In this document: piece after piece, positions 56,001 to 64,000 of the stretch
Numbering within the stretch: the first letter of the stretch is position 1
How the letters are laid out: every line of letters begins with the position of its first letter
DNA from: Bog-473 sp963777485
GTDB lineage: Bacteria > Actinomycetota > Acidimicrobiia > Acidimicrobiales > RAAP-2
Direction of reading: 5' to 3'
DNA length: 64,000 nt
NCBI GenBank assembly: GCA_963777485.1
Contig: CAVZQP010000002.1
Coordinates: 620,001-684,000 of the forward strand
The notes under the pieces: model-generated
Databases searched by the model: none
What the model saw: only the letters and a program-made list of their open reading frames with translations
What the model was told of the DNA's origin: nothing
Made by a program: the position numbers and the translations under genes

Positions 56001-59000
56001 AAGCCTACGAACCCCTACAACGTCATCGCCACGCTCGACGGAAGCGGTCATGTCACGAGGGTCACGACGCCCGCCGGCCGTTCCGTGTCCTACGGATATG
56101 GCGGGGGACGTCTGACCTCGGTCACCGACGTCCGTGGTCACGTGTGGACCTACGCCTACAACGGAACGGGGCTGCTCACCACGGAAACGGACCCCACCGG
56201 ACACGTCCGGCTGACCGCCACCTACGGCAACGACGGCCGGGTGTCCGCCGTCTCGTCCGAAGGGAGCTCCCAGCACACGAACGATACGTTCTCCTACACG
56301 GGGAGTTCGACGACACGGAGTGCTCTCGTCGACGCCAACGGCAACCTCGTGCGCGCGCCGTACACCGATCAGTACGTCAACAACGTCCTGGTGGCGCAGA
56401 CCACACCATGGGGCGCGATCACCCGCTACTCGTACGACGCCCAGGTCAACCTGACCGAGACGCAGAACGCATTGGGATGGGTCGAGCAGCTGAGCTACGA
56501 CGCCAGCAACAATCTCGTCTCCCAGATCACGCCCATCTCCTCGACGTCGTCGGCCACCGTCAAGATGGTCTACGACAACCAGCACCGGCTCGTGTCCCAG
56601 ACGGATGCCGACGGCCAAACCACGACGTACCAGTACGCCGGCAACCTCCTCAACATGATCTACCCGCCCGGGGCCGGCGTGAGCGGTCGGACCCAGGTGT
56701 TCTACAACAAGCTGGGCGAGCTAGTGAAGATGGTCGGCCCGACCGGACAGCAGCTGTACAGCTACGACCTCGCTGGGAACCAGACCAGTGTCGTTCTGCA
56801 GAGTCTGTCCGGGACCGGCCTCAACGGCCCGGGAACCCGCACCACCTACGACGAGGCGGCTGAAGTCACCTCGCGCACCGACGCCAACGGGAACACGACG
56901 ACATACACACACGACGCGGCCGGCGATCTCCTCACCACGGTCGCCCCCGGCCCCCAGACCACTACCAACACCTACACCCAGGCCGGTGACGTCGCCAGCA
57001 CGACCGATGCGGCCGGCAACACCACGACCTACTCGTGGGACGAGGCCACGTTGACCCGCACGTCCGTCACGAACGGCGGGAGCCCGTCGACCGACGTGTT
57101 CGATCCTTCCGGCGCCTTGTTGACCGAGACGAATGCAGCTAACCGCAGCACGACGCACGTCTTCGACGCCACCGGGCGCGAGATCTCGACGACCGACCCC
57201 TCGAACATCACGACGCAGTGGACCTACGACCTCGAAGGCAACATCGTCAAGCAGTCCGACAACGCGGGCGACGTCATTACCCAGCAGTTCAACGGCCTCA
57301 ACCGCCCTATCCGGCAGAACGACAACGGCGCCGTCACCCTCACGGCTTACGACCCGGCCGGCAACGTCATATCCACCACTGACCCAGCGGGCGCCGTGAC
57401 GACCACCGCCTACACGGGACATGGCAAGCCCGGCTCGGTAACGACGGCCGCCGGCACGACCCACTATTCCTACGATGCCGTAGACGACCTCGTTGCGACC
57501 ACCGATCCCGACGGTCACGTCACCAGCTACACCTACGACGGCGCCGAGCGAAAGACCTCGGTCACCACTAACGGGAATGCCACGTCGTACACGTATGACA
57601 ACAACGGAAACGTCAAGACGACGACGGATCCCGACGGCCGTACGACCACGTACTCCTACAACTCGCTCAATCGGCCGACCTCGACGACCTACAGCTGGAG
57701 CGGCCGCCCGTCGCTGACGGTGACGCAGTCCTACGACGCGCTGGGACGCCGGACCGCGATGACCGATGCCGACGGCACACAGCACACATACGCCTACGAC
57801 ACTGCTGGTGACCTCACCAAGGCGACCAGCGGCAGCGATACGTTCACCTACGACTACAGCCAACCCGGCAAGATCATCGAGACCTATCCCGACGGCACGA
57901 ATATCACCTACTCGGTGGACGACGCCCAGAACCTGATGAGCGTCCAGTCCGGGACCCAAGGCACCCCGGGCTACGTCGATGCTTCCTATATCCGCAACCA
58001 GTTGCGTGAGACCACCGGCATCAGCTTCTCCAACGGCATCTTCGAGACCCAGAGCCTGAACCAGTCCGGCCAGGTTCTCAACCAGTCGCTGCAGGTTGCC
58101 GGCACGCAGGTTGCCCAAGATTCGTTCACCTACGATGCCAACGGCAACCCGCTCTCCCAGGCAAACAGTGCGCTGGGCACCACCACCACCAACCAGTACG
58201 GCTACGACGGCAGCGAGCGCCTGACCGGCTTCGCCACGTCGACAGCGCCTTCGTCGATCGGCGCCTCGTCGATCACCAACGCGCTGACGAACTCCACGCC
58301 CGCCACCTCGACTGACGCTGCGCTAGCCAACTCCGCGCCTACAGCCCCCACGTCGACCGCAGGCGCGTCGACAGCGGCGACGTTCGCTGACGTCGCGTCG
58401 AGCCCCTCCACATCGACGGCCACCACATCGACAGCCGCTTCCTTGGCGGGCACCTCGTCGCCGCCGACCGCGTCGAGTAACGCCGTGTCGGCGGTCCCGA
58501 CATCGACCGTCGCGACATCGATCGCCGCGCCGTCGACCAACGCGCCGTCGACCACCGCGCTCTTAACCGCTGCGCCCGCCTCGACCCCGTCGACCCCGTC
58601 GACCCCGTCCACGGCGGCTTCGCCGAGCAGTTCGTCCGGGGTTGCCATCACGCCGTCAGCTGGCACGCTGCTGGGCAAATCGAGCACCTCCGCACCGCAG
58701 GCGGCACCGACGACGACGACGAACTACTCCTACGACGCGGCCGGAAATCTCCTCTCCTCGGGGTCGAAGAGCTCGACCTACAACGCCGCCAACGAACTCA
58801 CCTCGCAGAGCGGTCCGGGTGGCACCACCACGTACACCTACGACCGAAACGGAGACCTCAACGGTTCCAACGGTCCCAACGGCAAGACCACCTACAACTA
58901 CAACGCCGCCGATCAACTGGCCCGCGTGATCACTCCCACGTCGACCATCACCTACACCTATGACGGCGACGGCAACCGCACGTCCGAAACCGACGGGTCG

Positions 59001-61742
59001 AACGTGACGCAGTACGTCTGGGACATCAAGGGCTCCTACGCGCGACTGGCCATCGAGCGCACCGGCACAGGCGCCCTCATCCGTCGCTACTTCTACGGCG
59101 ACGGCCCGGTGGCGATGCAGACGCCGACGGCGACGTACTTCTATCACCTCGATCCGCAGGGATCGGTCTCTGAACTGTCCGACGCCAGCGGCAACATCGT
59201 CGCCTCCTACACCTACGACGGCTACGGAAACGTCGCCACGGCGGGGAGCTCTGCGCCTGCAAACCCGCTCCTCTACAAGGGCCAGTACCTCGACAGCCAC
59301 ACCGGGCTCTACAACATGCGTGCGCGCAACTACGATCCCACCACGGGCCGTTTCACCCAGCGGGACGCGGTGCCCATGGCCGTCGGAGCGCCGGCGATAT
59401 CGCCCTACGCATTTGTCGACGATCGGCCCACGACCTTCACCGACCCGACGGGGACGACGCCGACGAACCCCTCGTATGTCACCAATTATTCACCGGCCGT
59501 AAGCGGCCCGGTCGCCACGGCTGCCCAGGGGCTCGGGGAGTCGGCTGGCCACACCGCTACCCAGACGGTTCCCGGGACTCAAACCGTCACCAACGCCAAG
59601 ATCGCCTCGGTCGCGATAAAGCCGGTGTCCTACGCCCTCGGGAAGATCGGGTCGTACCTCGCAAAGTCGTTCGCAGAGGACCTTCAACCGGCCGCCAAGA
59701 CCCTCGCCGACAGCACGGGGGAAATCGCACAAGCCGCCGAAGCGACCAGCGAAGTGGCCGCGGACACCGGAGCTGGGATCCTGGGCGAAGAGGCAAGTGC
59801 GGAAGCGGGCGCAGCGAGCGAGGAGGGCGGCTCTCTCGCCGAGTTCGCCGGACCGCTCCTGATCGTGGCAGGCGCCGCTCTGGGCATCTACCTCACCGTC
59901 GAAGCCTGCGAAAAGGGCCCGGTTTCTACCTGTGTCGGTGATGCCGTGGGAACGGCCGTGGGCACGGGACTCGCCATCCTCTGCACCGTTGGAACCGAGG
60001 GCCTGGGCGCCGTCGGCTGCGGCATGGCCGCCGGCATCATCTCCGCCGCCCTCACCGAAGTCATTTCGCGGTACGGCCCTCAGATCGCCGCCGGGGTCGT
60101 CTCGCTGTACAACCAAGCGGCGGCGGGTATCGGCACGGCGGTAACTGCCGTCACAGCAGGCCTCGAGAGCGCCTACAGCACGCTCAGCACCGTCGCCACC
60201 TCGGTCGGCGGGGCGATCGCCACCGGGTTCAACGAAGCGACCACCGCGATATCCAGCGGGTTCCAGACCGCCATGAACACGCTGGTCGACGCGGGCTACA
60301 GCGCCGCGCAGCTCGCCACGACCCTGGCCGACGACTTCTCCGAAGGTGTCAACCAGGCGGTCGGGACGCTGGTCGACCTGGGTTACAGCATCCAGAACGT
60401 GGCGAACGCCGCCATCAACGTCTTCTCGACGAGCGCGATCCAATTCGCCCAGATCATGAAGGACGGCTTCAACTACACGGTGGACCAGGTCGCGGGCGTC
60501 CTGAAGGACGTCTACAACCTCGGCGACCAGGTGGCGGCCCAGATCCTCAAGGGCGTGAACTTCGCCGTCGACCAGGTCGCCTCGGCACTCCAGAGCGTCT
60601 ACAACGACGCTGCCACCGCCGTCGCCACCGCTCTCCAGGCCATCAATTACGGCGTGGCCCAGATCGGTGCCGCGCTCCAGCAGGTGTTCGCCGAGACCGA
60701 CCAGGCGGTGGCCGTCGCGCTCAAGGCGCTCGGGTACGCCGCCGACCAGGTCGCGGGTGCTCTGGTGAGCCTCTACAACGACATCGACTCGGCGGTGGCA
60801 ACTGCACTCGATGATGCCGCGTACACGTTCAACCAGATCGCCTCGGCCCTCGACGTCGTGTTCAACGACGTCGGGCAGGTGGCCGCGGGCATCCTCAAGA
60901 CGCTCAACACTTGCACGACCGATGGGCCGCAGGCCTGCGTCCTGGCGATCGCCGGTGCGCTGTCGACCGTCTACAGCTTCATCGACCTGGGCACGGCGCA
61001 AGTGCTCGAGAACATCGGCTTCGTCGTCAACGATGTCGCCTCGGCGATCAAGGGCGTCTACGCCGACGTCGCCACGCAAGTGGCATCGGTGCTCAAGGAC
61101 ATCGGCAATACCGTCACCCAGGTGGGGACAGCGCTGAACCAGGTATTCAGCGAGATCGACTCGGGCGTGGCGTCCGTGCTGAGGTCGGTGGGCTACGCCG
61201 TCGACGACGTGGCCACCGCGCTCCACAATGTGTTTGTCGAGGCCGACTCCGCCGTGGCCGGCGTGCTCCAGTCGATCGGCTACGCCGTCAGCGACGTCGC
61301 CACGGCGCTCGAGAACGTCTTTGCCGACGCGGCACAGCAGGCGGCCAGCGTGCTCAAGAGCTTCTTCTCCATCAACGACGTGAGCACGGCGCTCTCGCTC
61401 GTCTTCGGCGAGGCGGCGCAGGGTGCGGCGCAGATCCTCAAGGACATCGGCTACGACACCTCGCAGATCGCCGGTGCCCTCCAGAGCATCTTCGGCGAAG
61501 CTGCCGCCGCCGCGGCTCAGATCCTCAAGAACATCGGTGAGGCCGCTTCGGAAATCGCCTCGGCCCTCGAGACCATCTTCGGCGAGGCGGTGAACGACAT
61601 CGGCAACATCCTCTCCGACATCGGGTTCAGCAGCAGCGACATCCAAGCCGTCGCCTCTGCGCTGGGATCCGCCTGGAACTCGCTCAGCAGCTTCGGCCAA
61701 TCGGTGTCCAACTGCTTTACGAGCGGCTTCACCGACTGCTGA
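53001..61742 (+). CDS. Giant secreted RHS/YD-repeat protein with helical-repeat C-terminus
   Basis: The 2913-residue protein starts at ATG 53001 (GTG 52995 is also in frame). Residues 1-60 are a signal peptide ending near AGA-ATT. Residues about 62-822 are seven Ig-like repeats. Residues about 851-884 are the RHS-type entry (NSATGALTFAVADLRVAG). YD repeats (YDAxGNxxxxT) run to about 1745. A Ser/Thr/Ala linker spans 1746-1905. The final YD repeats and the RHS core (YFYHLDPQGSVSEL, LYNMRARNYDPTTGRF, ending TDPTGTTP) reach about 2152. RHS proteins form hollow shells that usually carry a C-terminal toxin. Here the last 760 residues have a hydrophobic Gly-rich part (about 2281-2355) and a helical repeat array (2432-2890) instead. 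No immunity gene follows. Confidence 0.9.
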   Translation: MARGALGKIAARLHAGSSGAGAPRASTGVRLRPLWGAACLGLLMGLLPVVGTLQQAGAATTPTQLAFVPQPGGGDPGTALATQPTVKIEDASNAVVSTSSTLTLTLTGSGGAALTGLLPTLTCDQTSGGVTSMSASSGVAAFTGCKVSRGGVFSLTATDTADNLTQVSSDFFVTGPAQLAFTATGEPNGGAATTAWTTQPQVAVEDGHGVVLTGSTSAIHLAIKSGTGTSSASLTCTANPVSAVSGEAQFGGCSIDKVGTGYELVATDGTDSLISSPSSAFAISAGTPTSLAFTAEPPGGAGGAIFGTQPQVVVKDAGGNVIAGNTDAITLSIKSGTGTSGASLSCTTNPLSAANGVAQFGGCAIDDAGSGYQLTATDSTRSLSVDSTPFTVGAGAASHIAFNPDPGGGGGGSPFGTQPVVTLTDAGGNPVAGSVTLSIKSGTGTPGAVLTCATNPLAVNGSGAADFSGCRINDLGNGYVLTATSGSLSVDSTAFDVTTGGPAKASFTTNPGDGHGGSDLSPQPIVSLTDAGGNTAAGAVTLSITPGTGTPGATLTCASNPVSTTGGTASFSGCSVDKAGTGYTLTATSGTASATSTAFSVDLGTPAKLGFTAQPGGGTGGTAWTAQPVVTVEDAGGNQLPTSTSSIALAVTPLTGSGTLHCDAISLPAVRGAALFNGCSIDKTASAYTLTATDSADGLSQTSLPFAVTPGPAAELLFTAQPGGGTAGAVWATQPVVAVADAGGNVTASTASVALSIAPGTGTAGAALACASNAVGAAAGTATFSGCSINQAGGGYTLVATDAADGLQAESLPFSVLTPPPGPLEVAPTGIPVAQTFGNSLYGANPTDTVDDVNSATGALTFAVADLRVAGIGEPLVLNRTYNSADTTGGSFGPGWSSILDASVSIVQHQTLTVRGEDGQQIVFTWNPATRLWVAPPGAKAAVSCTPVKCTVVRFDGVKLSFDITPSGPWRLASYNAPDGQGLSFAWSSSSVTITLDTTNKPTNPYNVIATLDGSGHVTRVTTPAGRSVSYGYGGGRLTSVTDVRGHVWTYAYNGTGLLTTETDPTGHVRLTATYGNDGRVSAVSSEGSSQHTNDTFSYTGSSTTRSALVDANGNLVRAPYTDQYVNNVLVAQTTPWGAITRYSYDAQVNLTETQNALGWVEQLSYDASNNLVSQITPISSTSSATVKMVYDNQHRLVSQTDADGQTTTYQYAGNLLNMIYPPGAGVSGRTQVFYNKLGELVKMVGPTGQQLYSYDLAGNQTSVVLQSLSGTGLNGPGTRTTYDEAAEVTSRTDANGNTTTYTHDAAGDLLTTVAPGPQTTTNTYTQAGDVASTTDAAGNTTTYSWDEATLTRTSVTNGGSPSTDVFDPSGALLTETNAANRSTTHVFDATGREISTTDPSNITTQWTYDLEGNIVKQSDNAGDVITQQFNGLNRPIRQNDNGAVTLTAYDPAGNVISTTDPAGAVTTTAYTGHGKPGSVTTAAGTTHYSYDAVDDLVATTDPDGHVTSYTYDGAERKTSVTTNGNATSYTYDNNGNVKTTTDPDGRTTTYSYNSLNRPTSTTYSWSGRPSLTVTQSYDALGRRTAMTDADGTQHTYAYDTAGDLTKATSGSDTFTYDYSQPGKIIETYPDGTNITYSVDDAQNLMSVQSGTQGTPGYVDASYIRNQLRETTGISFSNGIFETQSLNQSGQVLNQSLQVAGTQVAQDSFTYDANGNPLSQANSALGTTTTNQYGYDGSERLTGFATSTAPSSIGASSITNALTNSTPATSTDAALANSAPTAPTSTAGASTAATFADVASSPSTSTATTSTAASLAGTSSPPTASSNAVSAVPTSTVATSIAAPSTNAPSTTALLTAAPASTPSTPSTPSTAASPSSSSGVAITPSAGTLLGKSSTSAPQAAPTTTTNYSYDAAGNLLSSGSKSSTYNAANELTSQSGPGGTTTYTYDRNGDLNGSNGPNGKTTYNYNAADQLARVITPTSTITYTYDGDGNRTSETDGSNVTQYVWDIKGSYARLAIERTGTGALIRRYFYGDGPVAMQTPTATYFYHLDPQGSVSELSDASGNIVASYTYDGYGNVATAGSSAPANPLLYKGQYLDSHTGLYNMRARNYDPTTGRFTQRDAVPMAVGAPAISPYAFVDDRPTTFTDPTGTTPTNPSYVTNYSPAVSGPVATAAQGLGESAGHTATQTVPGTQTVTNAKIASVAIKPVSYALGKIGSYLAKSFAEDLQPAAKTLADSTGEIAQAAEATSEVAADTGAGILGEEASAEAGAASEEGGSLAEFAGPLLIVAGAALGIYLTVEACEKGPVSTCVGDAVGTAVGTGLAILCTVGTEGLGAVGCGMAAGIISAALTEVISRYGPQIAAGVVSLYNQAAAGIGTAVTAVTAGLESAYSTLSTVATSVGGAIATGFNEATTAISSGFQTAMNTLVDAGYSAAQLATTLADDFSEGVNQAVGTLVDLGYSIQNVANAAINVFSTSAIQFAQIMKDGFNYTVDQVAGVLKDVYNLGDQVAAQILKGVNFAVDQVASALQSVYNDAATAVATALQAINYGVAQIGAALQQVFAETDQAVAVALKALGYAADQVAGALVSLYNDIDSAVATALDDAAYTFNQIASALDVVFNDVGQVAAGILKTLNTCTTDGPQACVLAIAGALSTVYSFIDLGTAQVLENIGFVVNDVASAIKGVYADVATQVASVLKDIGNTVTQVGTALNQVFSEIDSGVASVLRSVGYAVDDVATALHNVFVEADSAVAGVLQSIGYAVSDVATALENVFADAAQQAASVLKSFFSINDVSTALSLVFGEAAQGAAQILKDIGYDTSQIAGALQSIFGEAAAAAAQILKNIGEAASEIASALETIFGEAVNDIGNILSDIGFSSSDIQAVASALGSAWNSLSSFGQSVSNCFTSGFTDC
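53180..55466 (+). repeat. Seven Ig-like repeats with a conserved cysteine pair (inside RHS protein)
   Basis: Each unit of about 95-105 residues opens like LAFTAQPGGG, then TQPVVTVEDAGGN, then LTC about 22 residues before GC, then GYTLTATD. All seven keep both cysteines, so each probably has an internal disulfide. Units resemble surface adhesin or invasin-type modules. Confidence 0.75.
58235..58715 (+). repeat. Low-complexity Ser/Thr/Ala/Pro linker inside the RHS region
   Basis: About 160 residues of Ser, Thr, Ala and Pro (including STPSTPSTPS) separate two blocks of YD repeats. The DNA is rich in GTCGAC-like units. It is probably a flexible, possibly glycosylated insertion. Confidence 0.7.
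60294..61670 (+). repeat. About fifteen 29-residue amphipathic helical repeats (RHS C-terminus)
   Basis: The unit pattern is GYxxDQVAxALxxVFxDxxxxVAxxLKxI. Nine or more copies are exactly 29 residues (for example at about 61192, 61279 and 61456). One copy near 60830-60950 carries an 8-10-residue insertion. The repeats look like pairs of short helices stacking into a solenoid. The end of the protein is SNCFTSGFTDC. Confidence 0.75.
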
Positions 61743-61973
61743 GGAACCGACGGAGCCCCTTCGCCGCCTTGGGTCGCCCGGCCGGGGTCAGAAGCCTCTG
61801 ACCAGGGATTATTAGCGGACGGCCGGGCCGGCGCCCCCGGGACGATTCCGGCGGGCGGACCGGGGTCACCACCGCCAATTGCCGTGGTCACGACCGTTTA
61901 GGGTTTTTGCACCCGAGACGTAGGGTCGGGGTGCCACGGGGCGTTCCCGTGAGGTACCTGGAGGGAGCGGCGA
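61743..61973 (+). other. Intergenic gap before cysD
   Basis: A 231-bp gap with no gene. GGTCAGA/TCTGACC (61787-61804, loop AGCC) is a 7-bp hairpin that may end the RHS transcript. It overlaps the GCCTCTGACCAGGGAT motif shared with position 3889. Confidence 0.45.
61909..61950 (+). promoter_or_regulatory. Two small hairpins in the cysD leader
   Basis: GCACCC (61909-61914) pairs with GGGTGC (61929-61934), and ACGGG (61936-61940) with CCCGT (61946-61950). The second ends 9 nt before GGAGGG (61960-61965). TAGGGT at 61899-61904 could be the -10. A regulated leader is possible but matches no riboswitch class I recognise. Confidence 0.35.
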
Positions 61974-62933
61974 GTGGCAAGAGCACGGGTGGTCACTGAC
62001 CCCGACGGCGCGGACGGCGGTCCGAATTCGGGCTATCGGCTGACGCACCTGCGTGCCCTCGAGGCCCAGTCGATCCACATCTTCCGCGAGGTGGCCGCGG
62101 AGTTCGAGCGCCCGGTGCTGCTGTTCTCCGGGGGCAAGGACTCGATCGTCATGCTGCACCTGGCCCGCAAGGCATTCTGGCCGGCGCCCATTCCGTTCCC
62201 CGTCCTCCATGTCGACACGGGCCGCAACTTCACCGAGGTGCTCGAGTTCCGCGACCGCTACGCGGAGGCGCTGGGGGTCAAGGTGCTCGTGGCGTACGTG
62301 CAGGACGACATCGACTCGGGCCGCACGGTCGAGGACAAGTCGCCGCGGGCGACGCGCAACCGCCTGCAGACGCCGACCCTGCTGCGCGCCATCCGCGAAG
62401 GGAAGCACGACGCCGTGTTCGGCGGCGCGCGGCGCGACGAGGAGAAGGCGCGCGCGAAGGAGCGCATCTTCAGCTTCCGCGACGAGTACGGCCAGTGGGA
62501 CCCGAAGAACCAGAGGCCGGAGCTGTGGAACCTCTACAACGCCCGGCACCACAAGGGCGAGCACATCCGGGTCTTCCCGCTGTCGAACTGGACCGAACTC
62601 GACGTGTGGAACTACATCGGCCAGGAGCGGATCGACACGCCGTCGATCTACCTGGCGCACAGGCGTGAGGTCGTCCAGCGCGACGGCATGCTGATGGCGG
62701 TGGGGCCGCATCTCGCGCTCGAGCCGGGCGAGACGCCCTTCGAGGCGACCGTGCGCTTCCGCACCGTGGGCGACGCCGACTGCACCGGCTGCGTCGAGTC
62801 GTCAGCTCTGACGATCGACCTCGTGATCGACGAGGTGGCGGCCACCCGGCTGACGGAGCGGGGCGCCACCCGTGCCGACGACCGCATCAGCGAGGCCGGC
62901 ATGGAGGACCGCAAGCGCGAGGGGTACTTCTAA
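61974..62933 (+). CDS. cysD: Sulfate adenylyltransferase subunit 2
   Basis: The 319-residue protein is the catalytic half of ATP sulfurylase, making adenosine 5'-phosphosulfate from sulfate and ATP. The PP-loop SGGKDS is at about residues 52-57. VDTGRNFTEVLEFRD, GGARRDEEKARAKERIFSF and the terminal REGYF are typical. Start is GTG 61974, 8 nt after GGAGGG. It directly precedes cysN (no gap beyond the stop), which supplies the GTPase drive. Confidence 0.95.
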   Translation: MARARVVTDPDGADGGPNSGYRLTHLRALEAQSIHIFREVAAEFERPVLLFSGGKDSIVMLHLARKAFWPAPIPFPVLHVDTGRNFTEVLEFRDRYAEALGVKVLVAYVQDDIDSGRTVEDKSPRATRNRLQTPTLLRAIREGKHDAVFGGARRDEEKARAKERIFSFRDEYGQWDPKNQRPELWNLYNARHHKGEHIRVFPLSNWTELDVWNYIGQERIDTPSIYLAHRREVVQRDGMLMAVGPHLALEPGETPFEATVRFRTVGDADCTGCVESSALTIDLVIDEVAATRLTERGATRADDRISEAGMEDRKREGYF

Positions 62934-64000
62934 ATGGAGCTCCTGCGCCTCGCCACGGCCGGCTCGGTCGACGACGGCAAGTCCACCCTGATCGGGCGGC
63001 TCCTCTACGACGCCAAAGGCATCTTCGAAGACCAGCTCGAGTCGATCCGGCGCACCAGCGAGCAACGTGGCAATCCCGAGACCGACCTGGCACTGCTGAC
63101 CGACGGCCTGCGGGCCGAGCGCGAGCAAGGCATCACCATCGACGTGGCCTACCGCTACTTCGCCACGCCGAAGCGCAAGTTCATCATCGCCGACACGCCC
63201 GGGCACACCGAGTACACGCGCAACATGGTCACGGGGGCCTCGACGGCGCACGTGTCGCTGATCCTGATCGACGCCCGCAAGGGCGTGATCGAGCAGACGC
63301 GTCGGCACGCGTTCTTGTCGTCGATGCTGGGCGTCCCCCACATGGTCGTCTGCGTGAACAAGATGGACCTGATCGACTGGGACCGCGCCCAGTACGAGCG
63401 GATCCAGTCGGACTTCATGGAGTTCGCGGCCCGCCTGAACGTGCACGACATCACGTTCATCCCCATCTCGGCGCTGAACGGCGACAACGTGGTGCAGCGC
63501 TCCGAGGCCATGTGGTGGTTCCAGGGGCCGCCGTTGCTGACGCATCTCGAGTCGGTCTACATCGGCTCGGACGAGAACTACATCGACCCGCGCTTCCCCG
63601 TGCAGTACGTGATCCGGAGCCAGACGCCCGACAATCCCGACTTCCGGGGCTACGCCGGGACCGTGGCGTCCGGGATAATGCGGCCCGGCGACGAGGTACT
63701 GGTGCTGCCGACGGGGACGACGTCGCGGATCGAGTCGATCGTCACGGCCGACGGCGAGGTGCGCGAGGCCTTCCCGCCGATGGCTGTCGTGGTGACGCTG
63801 GAGGACGACATCGCGGTGTCCCGGGGGGACGTGCTGTGCCGTCCCAACAACCGGCCGACGAACACGCATGACATCGAGGCAACCGTGTGCTGGATGGACG
63901 AGCGCTCGTCACTGGCGGTCGGCCGTTCGTATCTGCTCAAGCATTCGACCCGGACGGTCCGGGCCACGATGGAGTCGCTGCAGTACCGGCTCGACGTGAA
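62934..64000 (+). CDS. cysN: Sulfate adenylyltransferase subunit 1 (CysN), partial
   Basis: The frame begins at ATG 62934, right after the cysD stop, and is open to the window end (355 codons seen). The GTPase motifs are GSVDDGKST (G1), ADTPGHTEYTRNM (G3) and NKMDLID (G4), the EF-Tu-like fold. It hydrolyses GTP to drive sulfate activation with CysD. Whether an APS kinase (CysC) is fused at the C-terminus cannot be seen. Confidence 0.93.
   Translation, partial: MELLRLATAGSVDDGKSTLIGRLLYDAKGIFEDQLESIRRTSEQRGNPETDLALLTDGLRAEREQGITIDVAYRYFATPKRKFIIADTPGHTEYTRNMVTGASTAHVSLILIDARKGVIEQTRRHAFLSSMLGVPHMVVCVNKMDLIDWDRAQYERIQSDFMEFAARLNVHDITFIPISALNGDNVVQRSEAMWWFQGPPLLTHLESVYIGSDENYIDPRFPVQYVIRSQTPDNPDFRGYAGTVASGIMRPGDEVLVLPTGTTSRIESIVTADGEVREAFPPMAVVVTLEDDIAVSRGDVLCRPNNRPTNTHDIEATVCWMDERSSLAVGRSYLLKHSTRTVRATMESLQYRLDV

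Noticed and set aside
53994..56618. 874-codon frame antisense to the Ig-like and RHS entry region
   Set aside because: Shadow of the real repeat-coding strand.
59490..61700. 736-codon open frame antisense to the RHS C-terminus
   Set aside because: Its repeats are the reverse image of the helical repeats; no start signal or recognised domain.
53001..61742. Insertion sequence or prophage flanking the RHS gene
   Set aside because: No transposase, integrase or terminal inverted repeats are seen at either side.
61743..61973. Immunity gene after the RHS gene
   Set aside because: No start-to-stop frame of useful length with a ribosome site exists in the gap.

Overview
The window is a 64 kb piece of high-GC chromosome, most likely from an actinobacterium (Actinomycetota). 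A class Acidimicrobiia assignment is my best guess, not a proof. The evidence is an actinobacterial-type RpoB C-terminus, a polyprenol-phosphomannose-dependent mannosyltransferase of the MptB type, a MarP-like CvpA/serine-protease fusion, DUF2510 and zinc-ribbon small proteins, frequent GTG starts, and many promoters whose -10 hexamer lies 6-9 nt upstream of the start codon (leaderless mRNAs).

Layout. 1-10.8 kb: a truncated secreted protein, an aldehyde dehydrogenase, two zinc-ribbon membrane proteins, a secreted repeat lipoprotein divergent from a membrane serine protease, then a GH15 hydrolase / glucose dehydrogenase / metallo-beta-lactamase-fold trio that may oxidise sugar to gluconate. 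10.9-18.6 kb: two tRNA-Ser genes flanking tadA, two overlapping universal-stress genes, SRP RNA, dnaX, recR, asd, and small genes (YdeI-like, methyltransferase). 18.6-29.9 kb: a PhoU-like gene, rmuC and a tightly overlapping recC-recB-recD operon whose recD carries a frameshift. 30-39.6 kb: UDP-sulfoquinovose synthase, a single-pass surface protein, citrate synthase, acyl-CoA thioesterase, a GH1 glycosidase, GtrA, YajQ, tRNA-Tyr, MptB and a GNAT acetyltransferase. 39.7-52.7 kb: the classic translation/transcription block tRNA-Thr, tRNA-Met, rpmG, tRNA-Trp, secE, nusG, rplK, rplA, (L10 leader), rplJ, rplL, rpoB, rpoC. 53.0-61.7 kb: one 2.9-thousand-residue secreted RHS/YD-repeat protein, where most actinobacteria continue with rpsL-rpsG-fusA. 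62-64 kb: cysD and the start of cysN (sulfate activation).

The most unusual object is the giant RHS protein. It has a signal peptide, seven Ig-like repeats each keeping one cysteine pair, an RHS cage interrupted by a Ser/Thr/Ala linker, and, where a polymorphic toxin normally sits, a hydrophobic segment followed by about fifteen copies of a 29-residue amphipathic helical repeat. No recognisable toxin motif or downstream immunity gene is visible. Other points worth attention are three regularly spaced hairpins in the rplL-rpoB gap, a 16-bp perfect direct repeat before the RHS gene, an acidic NusG N-terminus containing a DNA-level tandem repeat, an expanded low-complexity loop in RpoB, and widespread leaderless promoters.

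All functions are assigned from recognisable motifs and family knowledge; no database search or structure prediction was run.
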